The position numbers were made by a program, and so were the translations under genes. A stretch of DNA of 64,000 bases. It comes from Limiplasma sp958448555. Its GTDB lineage: Bacteria; Bacillota; Clostridia; Christensenellales; Aristaeellaceae. Where the stretch lies: assembly GCA_958448555.1 (NCBI GenBank), contig CAUDEL010000004.1, positions 33,635-97,634 of the forward strand, given 5' to 3'. Below, one piece after another: positions 25,339-34,097 of the stretch. Within the stretch, counting starts at the first letter, position 1. Every line of letters begins with the position of its first letter. Under the pieces are notes generated by a model. The model was not told the origin of the DNA. It did no database searches and saw nothing but the letters and a program-made list of their open reading frames with translations.

Positions 25339-27105
25339 TCAGCCGTTGCCTTCCCACAGCCAGCTCTGCGGCACATAACCCGCGTCGCCCAGATCGGTCA
25401 GGAGGATGTAGAATTCATCCTCCACCACGCCCACAACATAGATGCTCCCCGCCAGCTCCTTTTCTGTGCCCTTGCGCGGGGCGGAATAGGCGGGCTGGCG
25501 TTCCTCCTGCTCCAGAACATACATCAGTTGCGGAAAAACGGGCTCGACCTCGTCCATTTCACCGCCGAAGGCCAGATAGCGCGTCATCATCCAGCCCTCC
25601 GGCCCGTCCGTGCCCAGGGCGACCCGCGTCCAGTCGCCCTCCTGCCCCAGCACGCTAAGGGGCGTGCCATTGTAGAACTTGCCCAGCGATTCGGCGCTTC
25701 GGTCCGGCTTCACGCGCAGGTGCAGGCGGTCGGCGGGGTCGGGGTTGCGCACCACCGCCCAGCCATCGCGGTTCAGGGCCGCGGCAAGCGCCTCCCCGGT
25801 TCCCGGCAGGGCAGCGAGGTCCGCGCCGTCAAGGACCATCTGCGCAAGATCGCCCACAAACAGGCCGTCCTGCTTCTCCGGCGGCAACTGGGCGAAAACG
25901 CCCCAGAAGCGGCAGGAGTACTCAAGGGTTCCCGCGTCACCGGGAATCCGTGCCCATTCGAGCCGCCATTCATCGTCGGCCACGAGCGCATAGCCCGCCT
26001 GCGCATGCTGCTTGTCCCAGCAAAAGTTGATCTCGCCATCCGTCGTGTGGAACAGGTCCAGCGTCGTGTCCGGGGGCAGCGGGGCGGTCAGGCAGCTCTG
26101 GCGGTAGGTCCCGTCGTCGTTCAGGACGATCACCTGCACGCGGCGCTCTCCCGCGGCATCCTCCACCAGCAGCACCAGGCCGCCGGATTGCAGATCGGAC
26201 GCAAGCACCGTGCCCGCGACCGGGAGGCGGTCGGTGTCGAGCGCATCGTCCGTCAGAAAGGTATCGCCCCAGCCGCTGGCGTCGATGAGATCGGAGACGG
26301 GCTCCGTCTCCAGCCGGGCCAGCAGCGTTTCCGACAGCGGCACGGGGATGGAATCCGCCACGGTTTCGCCCTCCAGCGTGAACGTGGCGCGGCGGATGGC
26401 CAGCATCCCGTCTGAAATGCGCAGGTAGGCCGCAGTGACCCTCGTGCCGGAATTGTATGGATCATAGCTTTGCAGCGTATAGCCCGCAAAGGCGCTCCGT
26501 ACGTTTTGCTCCAGCAGCCTTTCCCGCGCCTGCGCCTCCGCGGGCGTGGCGGGGTGCCACCTGAAATCCCCGATCCAGGAATGTAGCGCGTCGCCCGCGT
26601 CCACGCTCGCTATGGGCTGGGCGCCGCCCTCGTAATAGCTAAGCCGCGTGCCCTGCACGATCACCTCGCCGCAATAGCGCTGGGGATCATACCAGCCGCA
26701 GATTGAAAACCACTGCCCGTCGTAGCGGTAGGAAAGCCGCGAGCCGTCCTCGCTGACGATGTCAAAACCCAGATCGTCCGGCCATGCGGAGCCGTCCGCG
26801 CGGGACTGCCCCTGCCGGTGGCGCTCAAAGCGAAGGCCCGCGTGGCCCGACATGATTGAGCCGGAGGAGTGGTTTTGCCACGCGCCGTCCTTTTGAAGAA
26901 AGCCGTACAGGCTCCAATCGTTCAGCAAAAAAGCGTAGGCACTGCCGTCCGGTAGATCAAACAGCAGAGAATCCCACGATTCGTTTTCGTAGCCGTGTTC
27001 CGCCATCCAGCGGAGGATATCTTCGGGCACCTCCTGCGCGCGGGCGCAGGGAAGCACGCAGGCCAGGATTATGAGCAGAACCAGCGCGGCGAGCGTTCGT
27101 TTCAT
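25339..27105 (-). CDS. Secreted protein with C-terminal SH3-like domains
   Basis: 588 residues from ATG 27105 (signal peptide KRTLAALVLLIILACVLPCARAQE). The body is not recognised; it is rich in Trp/Tyr/Asp beta-type sequence. Residues about 475-545 look like a bacterial SH3 domain (LHLRVKPDRSAESLGKFYNG, then GWMMTRYLAF), and the last 60 residues (GSIYVVGVVEDEFYILL, GYVPQSWLW) resemble a second one. SH3 repeats usually bind cell wall. It converges with the tRNA nucleotidyltransferase gene and appears monocistronic. An inverted repeat TTTTCCAT/ATGGAAAA (27127-27155) lies just upstream. Confidence 0.7.
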   Translation of the reverse strand: MKRTLAALVLLIILACVLPCARAQEVPEDILRWMAEHGYENESWDSLLFDLPDGSAYAFLLNDWSLYGFLQKDGAWQNHSSGSIMSGHAGLRFERHRQGQSRADGSAWPDDLGFDIVSEDGSRLSYRYDGQWFSICGWYDPQRYCGEVIVQGTRLSYYEGGAQPIASVDAGDALHSWIGDFRWHPATPAEAQARERLLEQNVRSAFAGYTLQSYDPYNSGTRVTAAYLRISDGMLAIRRATFTLEGETVADSIPVPLSETLLARLETEPVSDLIDASGWGDTFLTDDALDTDRLPVAGTVLASDLQSGGLVLLVEDAAGERRVQVIVLNDDGTYRQSCLTAPLPPDTTLDLFHTTDGEINFCWDKQHAQAGYALVADDEWRLEWARIPGDAGTLEYSCRFWGVFAQLPPEKQDGLFVGDLAQMVLDGADLAALPGTGEALAAALNRDGWAVVRNPDPADRLHLRVKPDRSAESLGKFYNGTPLSVLGQEGDWTRVALGTDGPEGWMMTRYLAFGGEMDEVEPVFPQLMYVLEQEERQPAYSAPRKGTEKELAGSIYVVGVVEDEFYILLTDLGDAGYVPQSWLWEGNG

Positions 27106-27174
27106 CGTCAAAACCCCCGTCCCCCTTTTTCCATACAACGAATGGGCATGGAAAACCCTTCCGGGACCCGAAAC

Positions 27175-27260
27175 AAAAACGCCCGGCCTCTTTTGAGACC
27201 GGGTTAGACCGCCGACAAAGGGCGTGTTGCAGAAATCAACTTCTGCGACACGCCCTTTGT
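27175..27260 (-). terminator. Double hairpin terminator of the GH112 operon
   Basis: In minus-strand order, a 20-bp nearly perfect stem (27241-27260 with 27215-27234, 6-base loop) is followed by a second stem CCCGGTCTC-AAAA-GAGGCCGGG (27203-27182) and then GTTTTTG. The second hairpin has the classic intrinsic terminator form. Confidence 0.8.
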
Positions 27261-27268
27261 TATCAAAA

Positions 27269-29437
27269 CTATGCCATTTCAAACCACTGGATGCCGCCCG
27301 GGGCCAGATCAAGAGAGAAGCTGGAGCCGTCGCCACGGTAGACGGTGGCGGACTGAGGCTTGGCGGCGTTGTTGACGACGCAGTACTTGCGGCTGCTCGC
27401 GTAGGCATGCACATCCACGGCGGGGTTTGAGCTGAACCAGCGCAGCAGATCGCCTTCGGCGTGGGAGGCCCACATCACCGCGCGATGCAGGAGGCGGGCA
27501 TTCTGCGGGCTGTAGGGCAGGCCGCTGAGGTAGACTGCGCGGCCCTTGCCCGCGTCGTTGACGCTGAGCTGCACGTCGCCGTCGCGCTTGATGAGCACCT
27601 GCGCGCCCTCCAGCGCGTACACGCCCTTCTTGCCCTCGCCGAAGTCGACGGGCTCGACGGCATCCTCCAGAAGGAAGTGGTCGGGATGCTCCTCCTGGTT
27701 GAACTTGCCGTAGCCCAAAGTGAAGCCGGTTTCCTTTTCCACGCCCAGTACCGAGGCGAGCTGGAAGTAGTGGCCCTGATACTGATGGCCGCTGGGCTCG
27801 CCCACGCCGATGAAGCCGCCGCCGCCGAGCACGAAGCCGCGGATGGCGGAAGCGACGGGCGCGTTTTCCCACCAGCGGCCGCCGGTGTGAGCGGTGTCGC
27901 CGTCGCCCACGCACACGAGCACATCCACGCCGCCCAGAACAGCGGGGTCGCGCTGGATGTCCTCGAAGCTGATGAAGGACACGTCGAACGGCGCGCCGCT
28001 GAGCACCTCGATCACGCCGGCGTAGCTGTAGTTCTCCTTCTGGTAGAGCGCATGGTGCACCATGTGGCAGCCCCAGGAGCGCGCCTTGCCCCAGCAGTTG
28101 AGCACGGCCACGCGCCTCAGGCACACGGGCCGGCCGCCCTGGACGTTCTTATAGAGCTGGCGGAACTCGTTGCACACGCTCTCCACATAATCGAGGAACT
28201 CCGGGAACTGGCAGGCCAGCTTGAGGTAGCCGCCGTAGCCGATGCGGTCGATGGGCTTGCGCAGGATGGCGCGGCGGGCGGTGAGCCAGTTGTCGCGCGC
28301 TTCGCCCACGGGATCGCCGCCCTCGTGGAAGGTGTCGGGGAAGAAGTATGGCAGGAAGCGGCCCTCGGTGTATTTGACGCCGGGGATATCGCTGATGAGG
28401 CGAAGCGTGCTGCCGTTTCCGACGCTGCCCACCACCGCGTCCAGGCCGATGCCGGCGAACTCCGGCATGTAGGGCTCGGTGCCGATCCAGTGGTCGCCCA
28501 GGAACATCATGGCCTCGCGGCCGTACTCGTGGGTGATGTCCACAAACTCCCTGGCCAGCGCCGCGACCTCGCGCCGCTGGAAGGCCTGGAAGTCCAGAAA
28601 TTCCTTGCTGGGCACGCGGTACTGGTTGTTGTAGTAGCCCTGATCGACGATGTACTCGGGCCGGAAGGGATAGCCCGCTTCCTCCTCAAACCGCTCCAGG
28701 ATGTAGGGCGAAACCGAGGCGGAATAGCCGTACCAGTCCACGTACTTCTGCCGCTTGAGCTCGTCAAAGACCAGCGTGAACTGGTGGAAGAACGTGGTGT
28801 AGCGCACGACGTTCACATACGGGTGGCTCTCCAGGAAGGCGCGCAGGCGCTTCAAGCTGAATGCATGCGTCTTGGGCTGGCGCACGTCGAAGGTGATCTG
28901 GTGCTCAAAGTCCTTCCAATCGTTGACGATGGCGTTGTACATGTGCACCGGGTCCCAGATGAGGTAGCACAGGAAGCTGACCGTGTACTCATGATAGGGC
29001 TTGGCGTCATGGACGGTCACCACGCCGTCGGCATAGGACCACTTGGCCGTGTCCACGACCGCGCCCTCGGTGCGGTCCATGACCTCCCACCAGCGGTGGA
29101 TGTCATCGCGGGTGTTGACCTGCATCAGCTCGGGCGACACGCCCTGCATCAGCGGGATGCGCAGCTCCGGGCCCGTCGCCGTGTGAAAGCCCGTCATGAT
29201 GTAGCACTGCTGCACCTCGTCCGGGTTTTGACGGGCCCAGTCGTTGTCCTTGCGGGTGGTGTAGTAGGTGGCGTAGACCTTGGCGCCGGTGGAGCGCAGC
29301 GCGTCGGGGAAGTCGGTTCCGTCGCAGTCGCGCAGCGCGTCCGCGCCCCAGCGGTCAAGCAGCCTGAGGGTGTCGTCCACCACATCCACGTCCGTGGGGA
29401 TGGTCACGCGCCCCGTCATGCGGATATCCTTATCCAT
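27269..29437 (-). CDS. GH112 phosphorylase (galacto-N-biose/lacto-N-biose or galactosyl-rhamnose phosphorylase)
   Basis: 722 residues, the normal size for GH112. The N-terminus GRVTIPTDVDVVDDTLRLLDRWGADALRDCDGTD type block and the following YYTTRKDNDWA are diagnostic of the family. The barrel contains WYGYSASVSPY and MFLGDHWIGTEPY, and a Rossmann-like domain with VLNCWGKARSWG follows, then a small beta domain. The enzyme phosphorolyses beta-1,3-galactosyl-HexNAc (or beta-1,4-galactosyl-rhamnose) to alpha-Gal-1-P plus the second sugar in the cytoplasm, saving one ATP. It is last in an operon with its own ABC importer. Substrate subtype cannot be fixed by eye. Confidence 0.93.
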   Translation of the reverse strand: MDKDIRMTGRVTIPTDVDVVDDTLRLLDRWGADALRDCDGTDFPDALRSTGAKVYATYYTTRKDNDWARQNPDEVQQCYIMTGFHTATGPELRIPLMQGVSPELMQVNTRDDIHRWWEVMDRTEGAVVDTAKWSYADGVVTVHDAKPYHEYTVSFLCYLIWDPVHMYNAIVNDWKDFEHQITFDVRQPKTHAFSLKRLRAFLESHPYVNVVRYTTFFHQFTLVFDELKRQKYVDWYGYSASVSPYILERFEEEAGYPFRPEYIVDQGYYNNQYRVPSKEFLDFQAFQRREVAALAREFVDITHEYGREAMMFLGDHWIGTEPYMPEFAGIGLDAVVGSVGNGSTLRLISDIPGVKYTEGRFLPYFFPDTFHEGGDPVGEARDNWLTARRAILRKPIDRIGYGGYLKLACQFPEFLDYVESVCNEFRQLYKNVQGGRPVCLRRVAVLNCWGKARSWGCHMVHHALYQKENYSYAGVIEVLSGAPFDVSFISFEDIQRDPAVLGGVDVLVCVGDGDTAHTGGRWWENAPVASAIRGFVLGGGGFIGVGEPSGHQYQGHYFQLASVLGVEKETGFTLGYGKFNQEEHPDHFLLEDAVEPVDFGEGKKGVYALEGAQVLIKRDGDVQLSVNDAGKGRAVYLSGLPYSPQNARLLHRAVMWASHAEGDLLRWFSSNPAVDVHAYASSRKYCVVNNAAKPQSATVYRGDGSSFSLDLAPGGIQWFEMA

Positions 29438-29447
29438 TCAGGTCACC

Positions 29448-29624
29448 TCAACGATTTCTTCGGTTGTAATCCCAGATGATGACGAGCATGCCCACAATCC
29501 CCGCGGCCATCTCGCCCAGATTGGCATAGGAAACGCTCCGCTGTCCGTGCATCACCAGTCCGCAGAAAAACAGGAACAGGATCACACGCACCGCTGTGAG
29601 AATCCGCTGTTTCGTGTATTCCAT
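29448..29624 (-). CDS. Small two-helix membrane protein in the GH112 operon
   Basis: 58 residues from ATG 29624 to TGA 29448, below common gene-calling cut-offs. The sequence begins MEYTKQRILTAVRVILFLFF, then CGLVMHGQRSVSYANLGEMAAG, then IVGMLVIIWDYNRRNR: two membrane segments with a short outer loop and a positive C-terminus (inside). AAAGGA precedes it; it starts 8 bases after the permease stop and ends 10 bases before GH112, so it is clearly an operon member. Possible roles are a permease accessory subunit or stabiliser. I do not recognise a characterised homologue. Confidence 0.8.
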   Translation of the reverse strand: MEYTKQRILTAVRVILFLFFCGLVMHGQRSVSYANLGEMAAGIVGMLVIIWDYNRRNR

Positions 29625-29631
29625 CGTTCAC

Positions 29632-30525
29632 TCATCCTTTCAAGCCGCCCAGGGTCATGCCCTGCGTCAGCTTTTTCTGCACGCAGATGTAGAGGATCAG
29701 CGTGGGCAGCATCACCAGCACCAATCCGGCGTACATCTGTCCGTACTGGGCGGCGGCGTTCTGCGCCTTCATCAGGTTCATCAGTCCCACGGGCAGCGTC
29801 TTGGGCCCCTTGGGGTCGGTCAGCAGCGTCATGGCGATGATGTACTCGTTCCAGAAGGACAGGAAGTTAAAGAGGATCACGGTCACGATGCTGGGTTTGG
29901 CCATGGGGAAGATGACCTTGACCATGGTGCGCGTATAGGAAGCGCCGTCGATGTAGGCCGCTTCCTCGTAAGCCTTGGGCAGCGTGGCGAAGTAGCCGGA
30001 GAGCAGGTAGATGGTGAAGGGCAGCGCCGTGGCCGCGTACACCACCGCCAGCATCACGATGTTGTTGAGGAACAGCCCGTCGATGCCGATGCCGCGCAGC
30101 GCCTTGTCCGCGTCCACGAACATCAGGAAGATGGGCACGACGATGTAGTTGACGTTGATGAACAATCCGCCCATGAAGAGGGTGTTTAGCAGCTTGACGC
30201 CGCGGAAGTGGAAGCGGCTGAGCACGTAGGCGGCGGGCAGGGCCACCACCAGCAAAAGCGCCAGGGCGATGGCCGTGGTCAGCACGGAGTTGAGCATGAA
30301 CTCACCCATGCGGGCCGTGGTCCAGGCATCCACGAAGTTCTGCCAGTACACGCCCATGGGGAGCGCCCAGGGGCTGCCGTAGAACTCGACGTTCTGCTTG
30401 ATGGAGGCCATGAAGACCCAGGCCACGGGGATGAGGATGGAGATGGCCAGAATGGCCAGAACCACATAGATGAAGATGTGGTAGAGCTGTTCGCCGGTGA
30501 AGCGAGGCTTGCGCTTTTCTTTCAT
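29632..30525 (-). CDS. Carbohydrate ABC transporter permease (MalG/CUT1 type)
   Basis: 297 residues, six membrane segments. It carries the EAA loop that contacts the ATPase (EEAAYIDGASYTRTMVKVIFPMAKP, about residues 197-221), typical of the MalG half. It works with the permease at 30538 and the binding protein at 31518 to import an oligosaccharide. No ATPase gene is present in the operon; CUT1 importers often share an MsmK/MalK-type ATPase encoded elsewhere. ATG 30525 lies 12 bases after the upstream permease stop. Confidence 0.95.
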   Translation of the reverse strand: MKEKRKPRFTGEQLYHIFIYVVLAILAISILIPVAWVFMASIKQNVEFYGSPWALPMGVYWQNFVDAWTTARMGEFMLNSVLTTAIALALLLVVALPAAYVLSRFHFRGVKLLNTLFMGGLFINVNYIVVPIFLMFVDADKALRGIGIDGLFLNNIVMLAVVYAATALPFTIYLLSGYFATLPKAYEEAAYIDGASYTRTMVKVIFPMAKPSIVTVILFNFLSFWNEYIIAMTLLTDPKGPKTLPVGLMNLMKAQNAAAQYGQMYAGLVLVMLPTLILYICVQKKLTQGMTLGGLKG

Positions 30526-30537
30526 GTTGCCGCCCCC

Positions 30538-31431
30538 TTAGTATTCCAGCACATCGCGCTTGGTGATGGCGTTGATGATGGCGCTGAGCGCGAAGGAGAA
30601 CGCGAACACCACCACGCCGATGGCCATGCCGTAGCCATAGGAGGAGTTGGTGTAGGCCTGCTTGTACATGTAGCTGAGGAATACCTCGGTGCTGCCGTCC
30701 GGGCCGCCGGAGGTCATGGCTTTGACGAACATGAAGCTCATGTTGATGGTGGAGATGATAAAGAAGGTGAGGGTGGTGCGCAGGTTGGTCCAGATCAGCG
30801 GCAAAGTGATGTGGAAGAACTGATGGATGCGGCTGGCGCCCTCCAGGTTGGCCGACTCATACAGCGACTCCGGGATGGAGGCCATGGAGGCCATGTACAT
30901 GACCATGTAGTAGCCGATGGCCTGCCAGATCATGGCGCCGGCCAGGCTGTAGATGACGATGCTCTGGTCGCCCAGCCAGTAGATGGGCTCCGCGTCCGCG
31001 CCCCTGAAGAGGGCGAGGATGGAGTTGAACATGCCGTTGTTGGCGTCATAGATAGCGGAGAAGATGGCGGAGATGATGACGATGGAGAGAATGTTGGGGA
31101 TATAGAACACGACGCGGAAGAAGTTCTGGCCCTTGATCTTTTCACGGGACAGGATGGCTGCAAAGACGATGGCCAGCGACATGGTGATGACGCTGACGAC
31201 CACGATCAGAAGCAGGGTATTTTCCACGGACTGCAAAAACTTCATGTCCCTGAAGAGCTTGGTGAAGTTCTCAAAGCCCACGAACGTGCGGTTGGACGAG
31301 AAGCCGCCCCATTTATAGAGCGACATGCGGAAGATGTTGAAGGTAGGCAGAATCATGAAGACAAAAAACAGAATCACTGCCGGCAGAACACAAGCCGCAA
31401 TGAAGCCGCCCCTTCCCTTTTGCTTATCCAA
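30538..31431 (-). CDS. Carbohydrate ABC transporter permease (MalF/UgpA type)
   Basis: 297 residues from TTG 31431, which follows AGAGGAGG at 7-base spacing; a TTG at 31449 would place that Shine-Dalgarno inside the gene. Six membrane segments with the EAA-like loop YESANLEGASRIHQFFHITLPLIW. The N-terminal sequence PAVILFFVFMILPTFNIFRMSLYKWGG is typical of the MalF half of CUT1 importers. It pairs with the 29632 permease. Confidence 0.94.
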   Translation of the reverse strand: MDKQKGRGGFIAACVLPAVILFFVFMILPTFNIFRMSLYKWGGFSSNRTFVGFENFTKLFRDMKFLQSVENTLLLIVVVSVITMSLAIVFAAILSREKIKGQNFFRVVFYIPNILSIVIISAIFSAIYDANNGMFNSILALFRGADAEPIYWLGDQSIVIYSLAGAMIWQAIGYYMVMYMASMASIPESLYESANLEGASRIHQFFHITLPLIWTNLRTTLTFFIISTINMSFMFVKAMTSGGPDGSTEVFLSYMYKQAYTNSSYGYGMAIGVVVFAFSFALSAIINAITKRDVLEY

Positions 31432-31517
31432 AGCGTTTCCTCCTCTCAAGGGCCTGGCCGATGATAAAGGCCGCGGCGAGCAGAAAGCTGCTTGCCGCGG
31501 CCGGCAGAATACGGACC

Positions 31518-32813
31518 TTACTTGAGCGCCTGGCGGAGCAGGTCGCTGTCGATCTTGATCTGCTCAATCCACTGCTCCTGGGTCTTGTCACCGCTGACCA
31601 GGGAGTTCACCGCGCCAAACACCGTGTCGGCGAAGTTGACGCCCTCGACGGGGTCGGTGGCGGCGAAGTTGCCCAGAGCGGCCTTGGCGCCGTTGTCATA
31701 GATGGAGTAGAACAGCTTGCTGTCGCCCTCCAGCGTATCGGCAAAGCCGACGATGGGCTGGATCGCGCCGCCCTTGGCGAAGATCTCGGCGGCCACATCG
31801 GAGTACATGAAGGCCACGAACTGCTTGGCGGCGTCCTTGTTGACGGCCTCGGAGGGGATCCAGAGCTGCTCGAACCAGGTGTAGCTGTAGCGGTCGCTGC
31901 CTTCGGAGACGGCGGGCAGAGCGGTGAAGCCCCACTTGAAGCCCTCGGCGCGAGGCGCGTCGGCCATCTCGTCGATGACCCAGGTGCCGTTGGGCATGAA
32001 GAGCGCCTTGTTGTCCAGGATCAGCTGCTGGTTCTTGGTGAAGTTGTCGTTGTTGGCGTTGGAGGGAACGGACTTTTCGGTGTAGGTGGCCAGCTTGGCG
32101 ACGATGTCAAAGGCGAGCTGCGCTTCCTCGGTGTCCCAGATGCCCTCGGCGTAGTTGGTCGCCTGGGTGAAGAACTCGGGGCCGCCGCACTCGTAGAGCA
32201 GCGCGTAGAAGAACGCGTCGAAGTAGCCGGCGGTCGGATAGGCGAACAGCGCGATGCCCTCGGCAGCGGCCACGTCGCCCAGCGCCCACATCTCATCCCA
32301 GGTCTCGGGCACTTCCCAGCCCTTTTCCTCAAACAGGCCGGCGTTGTAGAACAGGCCGCAGGGGCTGTAGAACATGGGAGCCATGTAGGTCTTGCCGTCG
32401 CCGTAGGGATTGGTCAGGGAGCTCTCGGTGAAGCCGCCGGCGATCTTCTCGCTCACCAGCTTGTCTTCGCCGGGCACGGTCATGCTCAGCACGTCGGTGA
32501 TGTCCTCAAGCAGGTTTTCCTTGATGAGGGTCTCGGTCAGAGCGGCGGGACGGCCGGTGGCCAGGTGCACCACATCGGGGAAGTCGCCGGCCTTCATGGG
32601 CGCGGAGATGACATCCTCCAGGTTTTTGTCGGTCACCAGGTCCACCTGGATGCCGGTGAGCTCGGTGAACGCGGCGGTGACTTCCTGCCAGATCTCAGAG
32701 CCGTAAGCGGTCTCGATCGCGGCAACGCTCAGGGTGGTGCCTTCGGCCATCGCGGGGATGCTCAGGCCGAGCGCCAGGATCAGCGCCAGGAACAGGCTGA
32801 CAAGTTTCTTCAT
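31518..32813 (-). CDS. Extracellular carbohydrate-binding protein of the GH112-linked ABC importer
   Basis: 431 residues from ATG 32813 behind GGAGG. The signal peptide (KKLVSLFLALILALGLSIPAMA) is cut after AMA; there is no lipobox cysteine, which is unusual for a Gram-positive binding protein. The mature part is a CUT1 family-1 solute-binding protein (FPDVVHLATGR; APMFYSPCGLFYNAGLFEEKGWEVPETWDE; WFEQLWIPSEAVNKDAAKQFVAFMYSD). It is first gene of the operon and presumably captures the disaccharide handled by GH112. How it stays at the cell surface is unclear; its transmembrane or lipid anchor may be missing or supplied by another protein. Confidence 0.93.
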   Translation of the reverse strand: MKKLVSLFLALILALGLSIPAMAEGTTLSVAAIETAYGSEIWQEVTAAFTELTGIQVDLVTDKNLEDVISAPMKAGDFPDVVHLATGRPAALTETLIKENLLEDITDVLSMTVPGEDKLVSEKIAGGFTESSLTNPYGDGKTYMAPMFYSPCGLFYNAGLFEEKGWEVPETWDEMWALGDVAAAEGIALFAYPTAGYFDAFFYALLYECGGPEFFTQATNYAEGIWDTEEAQLAFDIVAKLATYTEKSVPSNANNDNFTKNQQLILDNKALFMPNGTWVIDEMADAPRAEGFKWGFTALPAVSEGSDRYSYTWFEQLWIPSEAVNKDAAKQFVAFMYSDVAAEIFAKGGAIQPIVGFADTLEGDSKLFYSIYDNGAKAALGNFAATDPVEGVNFADTVFGAVNSLVSGDKTQEQWIEQIKIDSDLLRQALK

Positions 32814-32855
32814 AGACAAACGCCTCCTTCGTTGCATAGAACGGTCAAGTTGCAC

Positions 32856-32888
32856 AAGGGCTTGCGCCCTTTTCATGGCAATATTGTA
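32856..32888 (-). promoter_or_regulatory. Extended -10 promoter and 5' leader hairpin of the importer operon
   Basis: On the minus strand TGTTACAAT is an extended -10 (TACAAT at 32883-32888); no good -35 is seen. The predicted RNA would start close to the hairpin AAGGGC-GCAA-GCCCTT (32856-32871), whose GCAA loop suggests a stable 5' end structure. Confidence 0.45.
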
Positions 32889-32984
32889 ACACGCTGCACA
32901 AATGCGCGCCATCCAATTCATTGCCGTAAAATTTAGGTTTTTTGCGCTCGGGACCTGAAAGTTTTCCCGGGCTGTCAGGGAATC

Positions 32985-33012
32985 AAAAAGGCCCTTTCCA
33001 GGCGGAAAGGGC
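32985..33012 (-). terminator. Intrinsic terminator of the ger operon
   Basis: Minus strand: GCCCTTTCC (33012-33004), short loop, GGAAAGGGC (32999-32991), then CTTTTT. Confidence 0.85.
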
Positions 33013-33026
33013 GCGAAACCTCGGGA

Positions 33027-34097
33027 CTAGCGTATGGCCGTCACGATCTGGGCCTCGCGGAAGCGCCGCCGGAAGCCGAAGGCGTCCATCTGCGCGTCCG
33101 TATAAAACGCCCGGGCGGTATTCCAGCCGAAGCCGAAGGAGTCGCAGCCCAGGGCCTGCAGCTTTTCGGCGACGGCCTGGACCTCGTCGCGGCACTGGGC
33201 GAGCGGGCTTGCCGCGGGCAAAAACAGCTGAAGCTGCAGCGCGTCGCCGTCGATGGCGACGCCACGGGCGGCCTCGGCCATGGCCTGGGTGGCGACCTGG
33301 GTTTCGCGGGCCGTCAGGATGCCGCTCACGCGCCCCTCGCTCACGGCGGCGCTGCCCAGGTATTCGACGGGGTTGACGCTGGTTTGCGGCAGCATGCCCG
33401 CCAGGATGTCCTCCGGCAGCATCGCCCCGCTCCAGGACTCGCCGCCGGCAAAGGCGGGCTCCTGGCCGGAGGCGTCCGCGTCGGAGGCGCCGTCCTCCTG
33501 CTGCTGAGGTACCAGCCGCCGGTTGATGGCGCAGACGCACAGCAGGGGGTCCGTCATGCCGTTTCCCAGCTCCTGCACGCAGGCCGAGAGGCTGCTGTGG
33601 GGCAGCATGCTCTCCTGGCGCAGATGCTCAAAAAGCAGGTTGAGGTGCGTGCTCAGCCGCATGCCCAGATCGGGCTTCTGCGCGGCCATGACCTCGGCAG
33701 CGCTGCCAAGCGCCACCATCACATAGGCGTCGGGCCGCATGCTGGGCATCTCAAAGAGTGTGCGAAGCAGCGGCCGCAGGTGGGTGGTGGCGGCCAGGTC
33801 GTAGCTCAGCAGGCACAGGCGCACCTGGGAGAAATTGAAGGGGTAGGGCGTGGAGGCGGCGAGCACGCGCATCGCGTCCGGGAAGGTGTCCCCCGTGGCG
33901 GTGAGCACGTCATAGGCGGCCGCGCCGCTCGCGGTGCTGCTCTGGGGGGCCTGCACGCCCACCTGATAGCGCCCCTGCTCGTCCAGGTCCACGCTCAGAC
34001 AGATGGGATACACCTGCCGCTCCAGCGACGCATAGCTGCAGGCGCTCAGCAGCAGAGCCGCCGCCAGCAGCACCGGCATAAGGAGAAGGCGTTTCAT
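33027..34097 (-). CDS. gerC: Spore germination receptor lipoprotein, GerC type
   Basis: 356 residues from ATG 34097, chosen because it overlaps the preceding stop (ATGA) and begins a lipoprotein signal peptide (MKRLLLMPVLLAAALLLSACS, lipobox LSAC). The body follows the GerAC layout: VYPICLSVDLDEQGRYQVGVQAP at the start, a middle domain with two long helices, and a C-terminal block LQALGCDSFGFGWNTARAFYTDAQMDAFGFRRRFREAQI. Germinant receptors sit in the spore inner membrane, with this subunit anchored on the outer face. Third gene in the gerA-gerB-gerC order. Confidence 0.85.
   Translation of the reverse strand: MKRLLLMPVLLAAALLLSACSYASLERQVYPICLSVDLDEQGRYQVGVQAPQSSTASGAAAYDVLTATGDTFPDAMRVLAASTPYPFNFSQVRLCLLSYDLAATTHLRPLLRTLFEMPSMRPDAYVMVALGSAAEVMAAQKPDLGMRLSTHLNLLFEHLRQESMLPHSSLSACVQELGNGMTDPLLCVCAINRRLVPQQQEDGASDADASGQEPAFAGGESWSGAMLPEDILAGMLPQTSVNPVEYLGSAAVSEGRVSGILTARETQVATQAMAEAARGVAIDGDALQLQLFLPAASPLAQCRDEVQAVAEKLQALGCDSFGFGWNTARAFYTDAQMDAFGFRRRFREAQIVTAIR

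Noticed and set aside
29443..29631. Alternative 62-codon minus frame over the small gene (MNDGIHETADS...)
   Set aside because: It is a different frame of the same DNA with no hydrophobic pattern; the 58-codon frame has the ribosome-binding site, the operon spacing and two clear membrane helices.
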